The notes under the pieces were generated by a model. It ran no database searches and was not told the origin of the DNA. It saw only the letters and a list, made by a program, of their open reading frames with translations. From the IMG/VR virus record IMGVR_UViG_3300027806_000096, positions 1 through 35,305 of that record: a DNA stretch of 35,305 nt. One strand, 5' to 3'. This document shows positions 19,155-26,910 of this stretch, piece after piece. Within the stretch, counting starts at the first letter, position 1, and every line of letters starts with the position of its first letter. The position numbers were made by a program, and so were the translations under genes. Origin of the DNA: a virus.

Positions 19155-20459
19155 TTAGGGGGTTGTCAGCGTTGCGAGTTCAGCGTTGGTGAGGCGGGTG
19201 GTGTAGAGGGCGACGGCACGGATGCGGGCATTTATATAAAACGCATCTTGAACGGCACTTTCGCTTTTTCCTAAAAAACAATGCGTCAGAGATGGAGGGA
19301 AAGAATTGGCCGTACCACTAACAACTGCGCCACCATCAACGCTCACAAAGATGTCGCCGCTGACACCGCTTTGCTGATAACCAATGGCTATTTTGTGATA
19401 GCCAACGGACAACGCACCAATGGTTACATCCGTGGACATTATTCTTGCGAAGTAGGTATTATTGTTGGTAAGTAGCAAAATTCTGTTTGTTGCACCTCCA
19501 TCGCTAATCGCAATGACCCTTCGGTTTGCGGTGTTGTTGGTTACCTCAAACTCGCAGTAAATAGTTCCAGCCGTCTGCCCGATGGACCCGCTGACCGCTC
19601 CGCTCACGGAGATAACATCTGCGCTTCGGCTTCCCGTGCCTGCGGTGGTGGGGATGTAGGAGGTTGCGACCGAGCCTGTTTCAAGTTGTGCGCCCCATAC
19701 GAATACGCCTTCGGTGTTGCCACTTGCAGCAGCGTAAGTTAGCGTTGCCGAGGAATTGGGGATGTAAATGCGATATTGGTATTGCCCCGTAACGCTACCA
19801 ACTGCCGTTGCCGTTGCTGAAAAACGATACCATCCGCTCCCATAATCTTGTATTCTCATCGTTACCCCCGAAGGAGCAGAGCCGTGAATCGTTCCGCTTA
19901 CAACGTTGAAGATAGCGTTTCTCGTTGCACCCCAAGCCGTTGAACTATCAAGTTGCAATACTATAAGCGGATAGTTTGTGCCTCCATCGCTCTTTGCAAA
20001 ACAACTGAATGTGTATGTCGTTCCACTTGTAATTGTTTGACTTGTTATATCTGCAATTCCGTGAACTCCGTTCGTGGTGTTTGGTACAAATTTTTCCGCA
20101 TTTTGTGTCCCATCGGGAGAAATCGCTACATCAGCATATCCTGCCGTTGTAAGGTTTTGAACTAAATGCGATGTAAATAAAGTTTGGCTTTGTATAAAGG
20201 CATTCTGCGCACTCGGCTCCACCAGCAACGCAGGGCAGCCAACAACGCCACCACTTGCGAAGTAGTCCAACCTCGGAATCCCCGAAGCCACCACCTCAAT
20301 CAACCCACTTGCATTCACACGGGTCGCAGTCGTCGCACGGGTAACATTGAAGTCGCCCGATGCACCAAGAACCACACCGCCCGAAGTTGTTGCTAAGGGT
20401 GTGTAGAGTTTGCCTGTCTTAAAGCGTGCAGGTACAAGGATAAGCGATGGTGTCGGCAT
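19155..20459 (-). CDS. Tail fibre / receptor-binding protein with LamG-like C-terminus (copy 2)
   Basis: 434 residues from the ATG at 20459 (MPTPSLILVPARFKTGKLYT); the frame is open further upstream but that DNA encodes another small gene. It is homologous to the fibre at 3.9-5.4 kb along the N-terminal segment (CPALLVEPSAQN), the WGAQLETGSVATSYIPTTAG motif and the C-terminal LamG-like domain ending ALYTTRLTNAEL. Unlike that copy, its N-terminal Trp/Cys module is a separate gene (20461-20634). The beta-rich middle differs, suggesting different glycan targets. It likely binds the host surface. Confidence 0.8.
   Translation of the reverse strand: MPTPSLILVPARFKTGKLYTPLATTSGGVVLGASGDFNVTRATTATRVNASGLIEVVASGIPRLDYFASGGVVGCPALLVEPSAQNAFIQSQTLFTSHLVQNLTTAGYADVAISPDGTQNAEKFVPNTTNGVHGIADITSQTITSGTTYTFSCFAKSDGGTNYPLIVLQLDSSTAWGATRNAIFNVVSGTIHGSAPSGVTMRIQDYGSGWYRFSATATAVGSVTGQYQYRIYIPNSSATLTYAAASGNTEGVFVWGAQLETGSVATSYIPTTAGTGSRSADVISVSGAVSGSIGQTAGTIYCEFEVTNNTANRRVIAISDGGATNRILLLTNNNTYFARIMSTDVTIGALSVGYHKIAIGYQQSGVSGDIFVSVDGGAVVSGTANSFPPSLTHCFLGKSESAVQDAFYINARIRAVALYTTRLTNAELATLTTP
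19576..19664. repeat. 89-bp block shared with first fibre gene (copy 2)
   Basis: Ungapped match to 4301-4389 with 3 differences in 89 positions. It lies at the junction of the beta-rich middle and the LamG-like domain, a sensible place for domain exchange by homologous recombination. Confidence 0.85.
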
Positions 20460-20460
20460 A

Positions 20461-20634
20461 TTAGAAATTGAAGATTGCAGCGAATCGGGCTTGCAGGCAA
20501 CCGCTGACGGCGGCTTCGGGTGCAAGGGCGTTGTCCGTAGTCGCACGAAGATTGAAGGCATCCCACGCAAGTTCTGCGGGGGTCTTGCCCATGACCATTG
20601 AACGGGGATAGCCGTAGCCGTAGCCGATGAACAT
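20461..20634 (-). CDS. Stand-alone Trp/Cys module protein (57 aa)
   Basis: A short frame from ATG 20634 to TAA at 20461, ending 1 nt before the fibre ATG. It starts with a Gly/Tyr-rich stretch (MFIGYGYGYPRSMVMG) and then consists almost entirely of the module seen inside two larger virion proteins: W24-x2-FN-x-RA-x4-A-x-A-x-EAA-x3-CL-x2-RF51. Spacing of the shared residues is identical in all three. It probably acts as an adaptor or attachment segment of the fibre, expressed separately here and fused in the 3.9-kb copy. Confidence 0.65.
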   Translation of the reverse strand: MFIGYGYGYPRSMVMGKTPAELAWDAFNLRATTDNALAPEAAVSGCLQARFAAIFNF

Positions 20635-20637
20635 TGC

Positions 20638-20919
20638 TTAGAGAAATGTATATCCGATGACGCTACCAACGGAAACCGTTACCGCCGTAATCTTGCCGCC
20701 GTTCCTCCCGCAAATCACGATGCCTGCGGAGATGGATTTGGTCGAAAAGTTGTAAGCGGTCAGCAAGTTTTCGCTGCCTGTACCCGTGAGGGTGGTCATC
20801 GTTGCGGCTGAATTGACGACAAGAAAGTCGTAGTTCTTGCCCGTTGCGGCTGCACCTGAATCAATCAGTTCGCAGGTTCCGCCCTGACCGAGCATTTGTT
20901 GTAAGATTGGAGTTGGCAT
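20638..20919 (-). CDS. Putative virion protein (93 aa)
   Basis: 93 residues. After MPTPILQQMLGQGG the protein is composed of beta-like stretches (CELIDSGAAATGKNYDFLVV, TMTTLTGTGSENLLTAYNFS, KITAVTVSVGSVIGYTFL). Such small Gly/Thr-rich proteins in this position are usually minor virion or fibre-accessory proteins. It lies 3 nt upstream of the module gene in the same transcript. The LLTAYNFSTK part resembles LLTAYNFTRTT in the 24176-24730 gene product, suggesting a shared short strand motif or common ancestry. Confidence 0.6.
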   Translation of the reverse strand: MPTPILQQMLGQGGTCELIDSGAAATGKNYDFLVVNSAATMTTLTGTGSENLLTAYNFSTKSISAGIVICGRNGGKITAVTVSVGSVIGYTFL

Positions 20920-20952
20920 TTTATTGGGGTTGCTTGTAAGGGTAAATGTATC

Positions 20953-21456
20953 TTATGAAGGAATTTCACAAACGGAGTGAGAGTACGGCAGTTGGAACGA
21001 CAAGGTGGCCACCCACCCCGCCGTGCGGTCATCTCGGCTCTCCACAAACCTCGTAAGCGACACGGAGGTACTTAGGGTCCACTCTTGCGTCGGGTCGTTT
21101 GTGAGGGCTGAAATGAAGTCCTGTGCGATTTGCAGTTGGTCGCTCAAAACCTCGTCTTCATTGTCCTGCCAACCCAGCGTCGGGCTTCCTGAAACCACGC
21201 CACCCATCGTGGCAATGGATTCCACTCGGTCGCTGAAATAGACACCCACAGTAAGAGCCAAACTGCCCAAGTCCGTACTCGCTGACTGAACATCCGCAAA
21301 CACCAAAGGATAGACGATTCGCTCACGGCTTGGGGTTCGCAGGTTTATCGTGTTGTCGGTCCCGATTGCAAGCGGGTCGCCCGTCCCGAAGGAGTTTACC
21401 TGCGGATGAGCATTTGCAAGCGCAAGGAGTGCTTGCTTGATTTTTATCCATGACAT
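20953..21456 (-). CDS. Putative tail terminator / neck protein
   Basis: 167 residues: helical start (MSWIKIKQALLALANAHPQV), then beta strands (ERIVYPLVFADVQS, LGSLALTVGVYFSDRVES), a helix (SDQLQIAQDFISALTNDP) and a final strand region (STSVSLTRFVESRDDRTAGW). This alternating pattern and its position next to a connector gene are typical of tail terminator or tail completion proteins, which cap the tail tube and join it to the head. The assignment rests on pattern and context. Confidence 0.55.
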   Translation of the reverse strand: MSWIKIKQALLALANAHPQVNSFGTGDPLAIGTDNTINLRTPSRERIVYPLVFADVQSASTDLGSLALTVGVYFSDRVESIATMGGVVSGSPTLGWQDNEDEVLSDQLQIAQDFISALTNDPTQEWTLSTSVSLTRFVESRDDRTAGWVATLSFQLPYSHSVCEIPS

Positions 21457-21498
21457 AAGCCTGTAATTTCAGAATATTTTTTGAATGCGCTCCCATCG

Positions 21499-22074
21499 TT
21501 AGCAGTTGTTGCAGTAAGGGTCGTATGGCCATGGGCGGTCAAGTCCAGCACCACGGCGCAGGGTCCGAGCGTCCAAGGCCATCCCCGTGTTGTAATTGGT
21601 TCCGTTGGGGTAGATGGTGTCCAAAGCCGATGGCGGGGAGTTGAACAAGGGATAGTTGGCCTTCTGCTCCATGAGGTAGCGGGTGATGCGCTCGGAGTAC
21701 CACTCCGCATCGTTCTTCACTTTGTCGGTGAGGCGGGTAATCTCGTCCATGCTCATTTGGGAAGATTCCTCGCTGGTACGGCGGACCATGCCCTTGTTCA
21801 TGTACTTGAACGCAAGCACCATCGGGAGTTCGTAGTACAACCATTGCACCATAGCGGGCTGGATGTAGTCCTCCAAGAGCGTCGTGTTGAGTGCCGTGGT
21901 CGTACCGCTCACCACCTGCCCCACCATTTCCGAGTACAGGGCCGAACCAACGATAGGCTGAATCCGCATCTCTTGGACCTTCACGATGGTGGGCCGTATC
22001 TGCGTAAAGGAAACATTCTCGTTTATGACCGAGTTGTCCAGCAGCGTCTGCTCGCTTATGAATAGTGCCTTCAT
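21499..22074 (-). CDS. Head-tail connector protein, DUF6712-like
   Basis: 191 residues, largely helical. The start ALFISEQTLLDNSVINENVS and the following IRPTIVKVQEMRIQPIVGSA match what I know as the DUF6712 family from Bacteroidetes phages, encoded beside the portal and taken as head-tail connector or adaptor. Further recognisable parts are LLEDYIQPAMVQWLYYELPM and FKYMNKGMVRRTSEESSQMS. It ends with a Tyr/Cys-rich tail (YDPYCNNC). Its ATG overlaps the portal stop as ATGA. Confidence 0.72.
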   Translation of the reverse strand: MKALFISEQTLLDNSVINENVSFTQIRPTIVKVQEMRIQPIVGSALYSEMVGQVVSGTTTALNTTLLEDYIQPAMVQWLYYELPMVLAFKYMNKGMVRRTSEESSQMSMDEITRLTDKVKNDAEWYSERITRYLMEQKANYPLFNSPPSALDTIYPNGTNYNTGMALDARTLRRGAGLDRPWPYDPYCNNC

Positions 22075-24179
22075 GCTTTTGAAATTTTGTTGCCCTTACG
22101 GATTACCAACTGCTGCTCCCATACATGGCGGCATTGGGGGCGGTTCACTCCGCTGGCCGTGTGATACCAACCGCCTCTGCGATTCCAAACGCTATATCCC
22201 ATGATGTTGGAGATGCCGTTGATATCGTCCCGTGTGTAAACCTTCCCTTGGTCAGCCAAGTCCAACATGACCTTGCAGAACTCACGGCTGGTCCGTTTGT
22301 CCTTGTTGCTGAATCCAGCGGCCCAAGAATACTTGTACCTCACTTCCAGCACGGGTTCATCCGTTGGCTTGGCTCCTTCCTTGGCGATTTGGTCCACGGC
22401 CCTTGCGATGGGGTAACGGTCTTTTGTAATCAAGTAGGCCACACGCTTGGCGACTTTGGCCTTGCTGACCCCGAACTCCTTGGCCATTTCTTCCACCGAT
22501 GCGTCCCGATTCTTCTTGCGGTACTTTTCGATTTTCTCGTCAAGTTCCTTTTCTTCCTCCCCCAGTTCAGCGAAGGCTTGACGCACTTGGTCGTCTAAGT
22601 CGGTGTCAAACCGCATTGGCTTGGAGTGCATGACCACATAGTCGTCCGAACTGCTCCCAAACTTGCTTGCGACCACCTCCAAGACCTTGAACTCTTCTTC
22701 CCCCCATCCGTAGTCCTCGGTGTCCTCCTCGCCCCACATAGGCTCGGAAAACGCCTGCTCCTGCACGCCCAATAGGGTGTTCACTTCTTCGGGGGTCAAG
22801 CCGAATCCAGCGGACAACATCGTGCGGGCCATCTCAAGAGTGATTTTTTCCTGCGCATAGTGACGGACGATTCGCATGAGGTTTTGGTACTCACGGCCCG
22901 ACAATTTCTTGATGTTGTCGTTGCTTAGTTGTGCAGGCGTTTGTGGAACCTCGTCGGGTTGATGATTGGGTCCGACCACATCGGCGGGTTGTTTTTCCAA
23001 CGCAGGGAGGCCCGCTTTTTCCCGTAATTCTTCGGGGGTCATAATGGTGAGCAGGGCTTGCTCGGATAGACGCTCGGTGATGGGTTCCACGGGAATCAAT
23101 TCCATCCCCTCCACGCCGTTGAACGAACCCAAGTAGTTAATCATCCGCTCCACCTTGCGAACACGGTCGTTCACATAGGTAGCCTTGAATAGTTCGTACG
23201 CCTCAACCAGTTCCTGCCTGCCTCCCAGTTGGCCTTCAGTCTTAACTCCAAAGAGCATGGGGTTCACGACCCTGTGCGAAATGAAGATTTCCTGCTGCAC
23301 GGTTTTGTTCAAAATTTCGAACTGCTTGTCCATATCGGACGGCGTGAGCGGTTCAAGCGTCGGGGCTTTGCTGACATCATCATTAAAAGTCACAACGAAT
23401 CGGCCCGCATTGTCGGTCCCCGAAAACTTGCGCTTGATTTGACGCTCAATATCGCCTTGCTCTTCGGGTGTCGGGATTCCGTTGTTGAAGTTGATTAAAT
23501 ACCCGCCCCAAAAGTTGTTGCGGAGGTTATTGTTGTGAAAGTTGGCAATTTGACAGTCCGCTTCAATATATGCTAACCCCCCCATGTATTCGGGGAGGGG
23601 ATAGGACTTCACACCTGCGGCATAGACCCGATAGTAGAACAGTTGCTTGCCGATGCGATTGTCTGCATCAAATGCGGGGATTTTCTCTACATCGCCGATT
23701 TTGGGGTAGAGTTGAATCATTGCATCGTCGTACCAGTCGGCCACTTGGAACATCCGCTCGTCCTTGTCCACACGAATCTTTTCGAAGGGGATGTGTTCCA
23801 TTTTCGCAATGGTTCCCATCTTGTTCCAAGTCACGGCAACGGCAAACCCGTTGAATAGTTCCAAGTCAAGGACGAGTTTCTCGGTGATGTCGTTTAGGTC
23901 GTCATGCTCGGATAGTCCGTCAAAAAACTTGGCGTAGCGGGCCTGCTGCTCCACGGTCATCTTCTCCCCAGGTTGCCATCCACCGCCCACGATGTAGTTC
24001 ACCTTCCCGTTGACGATAGCGTTGTGCTTGCTACTTCGGCGGTAGTTGTCCAGCAGGTAATATGGGTATTCATTGAACGCCCCGTAGGTAATGTATTTGC
24101 CCGCTTTGTTCTCCAACATGACGGGGACTTTATGCTCAATCCCAAGCCATTGGGTGAACGATTGTTTGACGCTGCTCAT
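22071..24179 (-). CDS. Portal protein with MuF-like C-terminal domain
   Basis: 702 residues. The first 400 form a portal: NEYPYYLLDNYRRSSKHNAI, the stem/wing region around FHNNNLRNNFWGGYLINFNN, and VQQEIFISHRVVNPMLFGVK. Residues about 440-530 are helical and acidic (GEEDTEDYGWGEEE). A short helix-turn-helix-like stretch (ASVEEMAKEFGVSKAKVAKR) follows. The last 100 residues (RTSREFCKVMLDL, ISNIMGYSVWNRRGGWYHT, NRPQCRHVWEQQLVIRKG) match the C-terminal domain of minor head (MuF-type) proteins, fused here to the portal. The portal is the dodecameric DNA channel at one capsid vertex. It is coupled to its neighbours by ATGA on both sides. Confidence 0.88.
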   Translation of the reverse strand: MSSVKQSFTQWLGIEHKVPVMLENKAGKYITYGAFNEYPYYLLDNYRRSSKHNAIVNGKVNYIVGGGWQPGEKMTVEQQARYAKFFDGLSEHDDLNDITEKLVLDLELFNGFAVAVTWNKMGTIAKMEHIPFEKIRVDKDERMFQVADWYDDAMIQLYPKIGDVEKIPAFDADNRIGKQLFYYRVYAAGVKSYPLPEYMGGLAYIEADCQIANFHNNNLRNNFWGGYLINFNNGIPTPEEQGDIERQIKRKFSGTDNAGRFVVTFNDDVSKAPTLEPLTPSDMDKQFEILNKTVQQEIFISHRVVNPMLFGVKTEGQLGGRQELVEAYELFKATYVNDRVRKVERMINYLGSFNGVEGMELIPVEPITERLSEQALLTIMTPEELREKAGLPALEKQPADVVGPNHQPDEVPQTPAQLSNDNIKKLSGREYQNLMRIVRHYAQEKITLEMARTMLSAGFGLTPEEVNTLLGVQEQAFSEPMWGEEDTEDYGWGEEEFKVLEVVASKFGSSSDDYVVMHSKPMRFDTDLDDQVRQAFAELGEEEKELDEKIEKYRKKNRDASVEEMAKEFGVSKAKVAKRVAYLITKDRYPIARAVDQIAKEGAKPTDEPVLEVRYKYSWAAGFSNKDKRTSREFCKVMLDLADQGKVYTRDDINGISNIMGYSVWNRRGGWYHTASGVNRPQCRHVWEQQLVIRKGNKISKA

Positions 24180-24730
24180 AGGGTGTGTACGGTAAAGTTG
24201 AGGGCCGAAATCGTGATATTTGCGGCATCGTTCACGGCGTTGATGTAGATGGTAAATTCGTCATTGACCGCACCTTGCAGGACGGCTTCCGTGAAGATGG
24301 CGTGGCCGTTGTTGTGGCCCGTGGTGATGTCAGTCATGGACTGCGGAATGATGGTTCCGTTCTTGGCGATATAGATGATGATTTGGTTGCCGTTGCCTTG
24401 CGAGAATACCATGCTGGCAGACACCCGCAAAGCAGCACTCGTCGTGCCTGTGTAGGTAATGGCGGTGGTAGTGCGGGTAAAGTTGTAGGCAGTCAGCAGT
24501 CCCGATTTGAGTGGGGTCGTCAACTTGACTGCACTCCCTTGGGTCGGGGTAAAGTTCTTGGATTCGTCAAGGTACAGGTTCGCAACGCCCCGCTCTCGGT
24601 CCAAGGTTGCGGTATCTGCGAGGTCGTCGAATAGCCCACCCACACGGGCGGCGGTGTTCGCTCCTGCGGCGGTTTCGGATGTGATGGTGGCAGCAGATGC
24701 TACCAACTGACTGCGAGTTTGTACGCTCAT
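24176..24730 (-). CDS. Putative virion protein
   Basis: 184 residues. A helical N-terminus (SQLVASAATITSETAAGANT, VGGLFDDLADTATL) is followed by a Thr/Ala/Gly-rich beta region (LLTAYNFTRTTTAITYTGTT, FSQGNGNQIIIYIAKNGTII) and a final NDAANITISALNFTVHTL. The layout, a short trimerising-like helix and a jelly-roll-like C-terminal domain, fits a small fibre or capsid decoration protein. Coupled by ATGA to the portal and to the gene before it, hence part of the head operon. Confidence 0.6.
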   Translation of the reverse strand: MSVQTRSQLVASAATITSETAAGANTAARVGGLFDDLADTATLDRERGVANLYLDESKNFTPTQGSAVKLTTPLKSGLLTAYNFTRTTTAITYTGTTSAALRVSASMVFSQGNGNQIIIYIAKNGTIIPQSMTDITTGHNNGHAIFTEAVLQGAVNDEFTIYINAVNDAANITISALNFTVHTL

Positions 24731-25125
24731 GCGAAAGAGGGGTCAAAGGTGGAATCAAACACTCGCTCATCGGATGCCCCGAAGACGGTGTACTGGATGG
24801 AATTGGCGTAGGTGTTGAATGTGAGCGAAACTACCTGTACATACGCCAAGCCCGTTTCAACCACCGCAACGGCTGCACTAATCGTGCTACTGGTATCGTA
24901 AACCTCATACTTATACGAGCCTGTTTCAAGCGGCCCCACGGCAATCTGAAATTTGTCATAGCGGTTGGTGTAGGAAGAAAGGTTGGCTGATTTCAGCAGG
25001 GTGAAGTCGGTCGTGGCGTTCTTGGCGATGTTGGTCAAGCGCAAGATGTAACGGTCCCCTGTAGAGGCCCGCTGCGTCCAAGTGACGACGATGGTGTTGG
25101 TGGTGTTGGGGGATAGGTAAATCAC
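24727..25125 (-). CDS. Putative virion protein (beta-rich)
   Basis: 132 residues if started at the GTG at 25125 (VIYLSPNTTNTIVVTWTQRA). The frame continues upstream to an ATG at 25236, but those residues overlap the glycosyltransferase 3' end and look like a shadow. The product is beta-sandwich-like (GDRYILRLTNIAKNATTDFT, FQIAVGPLETGSYKYEVYDT), resembling an Ig-like or fibronectin-like domain of virion surfaces, and ends VFDSTFDPSFA. Expression would follow from the glycosyltransferase transcript. Start uncertain. Confidence 0.6.
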   Translation of the reverse strand: MIYLSPNTTNTIVVTWTQRASTGDRYILRLTNIAKNATTDFTLLKSANLSSYTNRYDKFQIAVGPLETGSYKYEVYDTSSTISAAVAVVETGLAYVQVVSLTFNTYANSIQYTVFGASDERVFDSTFDPSFA

Positions 25126-25156
25126 TCTACCCCTAAATGTAGGATGCGCCCGAATT

Positions 25157-26233
25157 TCACAATTTGCGCCCGATGCTTCGGTAGAGTTCGGCCCTCCGCT
25201 CGGCGGTCTTGCTGATGTCAAAGCGTTCCCGTACATCCTTGGACAACTGCACGGCCAAGGAGCGAGCGTAGTCGGGTTCGTTCACAAACTTCCTGACGGC
25301 CTTGTACCATGCGTCTTTTTTCCCGTAGGGGATGAGCAGACCGTTGTGGCCGTGGACAATTATGTCGGTGTAGGGGATGGTTTCCGAGGCGATGATAGCC
25401 TTGCCCATCCAGCCTGCTTCCACAACCTTCAGTTCGCTTTTGAGGCGGTTGAACTTGGTATCACGGAGGGGTGCGATGGTGGCGTTGATGAAGTTGTAAC
25501 CCCCGACATAGGAGTAGATGTCAGCGGCTTGGATGCGGCCGTAGTTCTTATTCAGGCCACGGCAGGATAGCATCCGTTCGTAGTCGTCATACACGGCGTT
25601 CCCATCGTTCCACCCGCCAAGGTAAATCTTGTATCGGCCATCAAGGGAACGGTCATGGGCAAGCAGTCCAAAGGAATGTTCCACCAAGGCGATGTCCTCT
25701 TGGTGTTGCGCCCCGCCAAACCAGCCAATCTTGAACAAGTGCGGTTCGGGTTCGGCATTCGTGTCGGGCAAGTATTGCTGATATGCTTCGTAGGGTTCGT
25801 TCGGGAGGATGGTGACGGCCTTGTTGAGCAGGCGAATCTTTTGGGCAAGGTGTTCGGTCGTGGTGGTCACATGGTCGGCCAAGCGGATGTGTTCACGGAT
25901 TTGCTCGTCCAACTTGGTGGACAAATAGTGCCGATACATGATATGTCCGCTCTCCAGCACCCAGTAGTCGTCGAGGTCCAGTATCACCTTCGCCCCAAAC
26001 GCCGTGAGAGCCTCGTAGACCTTCCGAATTTGCTCCAGCGTACCTTGACACCAAAGACGATTGAAAAGCCACACATCGACCGTCTTTAGGTCCTCGTCTT
26101 TCACATTGGCGATATTATCGACACACACATAATCGAACTCGGTGTAGTTGTCGCCAAGATATGCGTTTGGCATCTCCAAGCGATAGAACGAGCAGCCCGT
26201 CGGGTGGGCGTTGTAAACGATGCAAATTCTCAT
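25157..26233 (-). CDS. Glycosyltransferase (GT4-like, copy 2)
   Basis: 358 residues from the ATG at 26233 (MRICIVYNAHPTGCSFYRLE); the frame is open further upstream through a terminator, which rules out the longer start. It is collinear with the enzyme at 6.1 kb: VILDLDDYWVLESGH, KIGWFGGAQHQEDIAL, and VVEAGWMGKAIIASETIPYT followed by VHGHNGLLIP. The Glu-x7-Glu type motif of family 4 is present. It lies inside the head/tail gene block, between the tail tube gene and virion proteins, so glycosylation of capsid or tail proteins is a reasonable inference. A TACCTTTG box sits 3 nt before the ATG. Confidence 0.87.
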   Translation of the reverse strand: MRICIVYNAHPTGCSFYRLEMPNAYLGDNYTEFDYVCVDNIANVKDEDLKTVDVWLFNRLWCQGTLEQIRKVYEALTAFGAKVILDLDDYWVLESGHIMYRHYLSTKLDEQIREHIRLADHVTTTTEHLAQKIRLLNKAVTILPNEPYEAYQQYLPDTNAEPEPHLFKIGWFGGAQHQEDIALVEHSFGLLAHDRSLDGRYKIYLGGWNDGNAVYDDYERMLSCRGLNKNYGRIQAADIYSYVGGYNFINATIAPLRDTKFNRLKSELKVVEAGWMGKAIIASETIPYTDIIVHGHNGLLIPYGKKDAWYKAVRKFVNEPDYARSLAVQLSKDVRERFDISKTAERRAELYRSIGRKL

Positions 26234-26236
26234 GCC

Positions 26237-26244
26237 CAAAGGTA
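26237..26244 (-). promoter_or_regulatory. Putative -7 promoter element at glycosyltransferase 2 start
   Basis: The minus strand reads TACCTTTG, 3 nt before the ATG at 26233 and directly after the T-run of a terminator. A transcript from here would be leaderless. Confidence 0.45.
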
Positions 26245-26245
26245 C

Positions 26246-26277
26246 AAAAAAAAGGGCCACCCCTTGCGAGATGGCCC
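26246..26277 (-). terminator. Strong intrinsic terminator before glycosyltransferase 2
   Basis: On the minus strand a 10-bp stem (GGGCCATCTC with GGGGTGGCCC, two G-U pairs) closes a GCAA tetraloop of the stable GNRA class and is followed by eight Ts. It isolates the capsid/tail-tube transcript from the glycosyltransferase gene. Confidence 0.85.
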
Positions 26278-26315
26278 AGACCACTAAACCATTGCGGGGT
26301 ATGAGGCCCGCAGGT

Positions 26316-26323
26316 CAAAGATA
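26316..26323 (-). promoter_or_regulatory. Putative -7 promoter element after tail tube stop
   Basis: The minus strand reads TATCTTTG 2 nt after the stop codon at 26326, about 40 nt before the terminator stem. Between them is a small hairpin (26294-26298 with 26307-26311). A short terminated RNA is possible. Confidence 0.35.
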
Positions 26324-26325
26324 CG

Positions 26326-26844
26326 CTACGAACCGCTGATTTGTGCGGTCGCTACCGTGAATTGAGATACCAAAACATTCAGCATCGGATTCGGTTCCAT
26401 GCCCGAAAGGGTCAACTCGTAGCCACTCCTGTCGCCAAATGCAGTCCCCGTTCCAGCGGTTCCAGCAGACACCTCCAAGCCATTGGCCGCACCGAGAAAC
26501 CAGTAGCGGTCGTTGTTGTCAAGGACGATTGCGTACACCCGATTTTGGGCCAACAAGCGCAACTCATTGCGGACGGTCGTCTGCAACTTGTTGATGGTGA
26601 AGGTCAGTTCGGGCGTGTAGAAAAGCGTCCCATTCTCAACCGACGCATTGAGCGTTTCGGTCATGGATGAAGTCGCTTTGGTCAAGTCGTATTCAAACCA
26701 AGTACCTGCAAGGGTTCCCGACACGGAGCCAGTCGTATTAGCGACCGTTCCCGTTGGGTTGAAGGTTTGAACAAAAATAGTTTTGATACCGCCAACCGAG
26801 TTGCGGCATCCGAGGGCGTAGCCCGTAGTTAGGGAGCAAGACAT
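26326..26844 (-). CDS. Putative major tail (tube) protein
   Basis: 172 residues with the layout of tail tube proteins I know from Bacteroidetes phages: MSCSLTTGYALGCRNSVGGI at the start, then KTIFVQTF, TWFEYDLTKATSSMTETLNA, LTFTINKLQTTVRNELRLLA and IVLDNNDRYWFLGAANGLEV, ending with YELTLSGMEPNPM. It would form stacked hexameric rings of the tail tube. It directly follows the major capsid gene and its terminator, consistent with separate high-level expression, though I see no clear promoter in the 66-nt gap. Confidence 0.72.
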   Translation of the reverse strand: MSCSLTTGYALGCRNSVGGIKTIFVQTFNPTGTVANTTGSVSGTLAGTWFEYDLTKATSSMTETLNASVENGTLFYTPELTFTINKLQTTVRNELRLLAQNRVYAIVLDNNDRYWFLGAANGLEVSAGTAGTGTAFGDRSGYELTLSGMEPNPMLNVLVSQFTVATAQISGS

Positions 26845-26875
26845 AGTGTATATTTATTTTGTGAGTTGCAAGAAT

Positions 26876-26904
26876 AAAAAGCGGGGGGCAGTTACCCGCC
26901 CCCC
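26876..26904 (-). terminator. Intrinsic terminator after major capsid gene
   Basis: On the minus strand GGGGGGC pairs with GCCCCCC around an 8-nt loop (GGGTAACT), followed by GC and five Ts. It lies 6 nt past the capsid stop codon and may set the capsid-to-tail-tube expression ratio through partial read-through. Confidence 0.8.
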
Positions 26905-26910
26905 TTACAC

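Noticed and set aside
20460-20669. N-terminal extension of the second fibre protein to 20669
   Set aside because: That stretch encodes the separate 57-residue module protein in another frame, and the fibre aligns with its paralogue from MPTPSLILVPARF onward.
21481-22065. Plus-strand frame of 194 codons opposite the connector gene
   Set aside because: It mirrors the connector gene over its whole length and has no coupling to any plus-strand gene.
26234-26284. Longer start for glycosyltransferase 2 at 26284
   Set aside because: The extra codons would read through the terminator stem and T-run, and the paralogue aligns only from the ATG at 26233.
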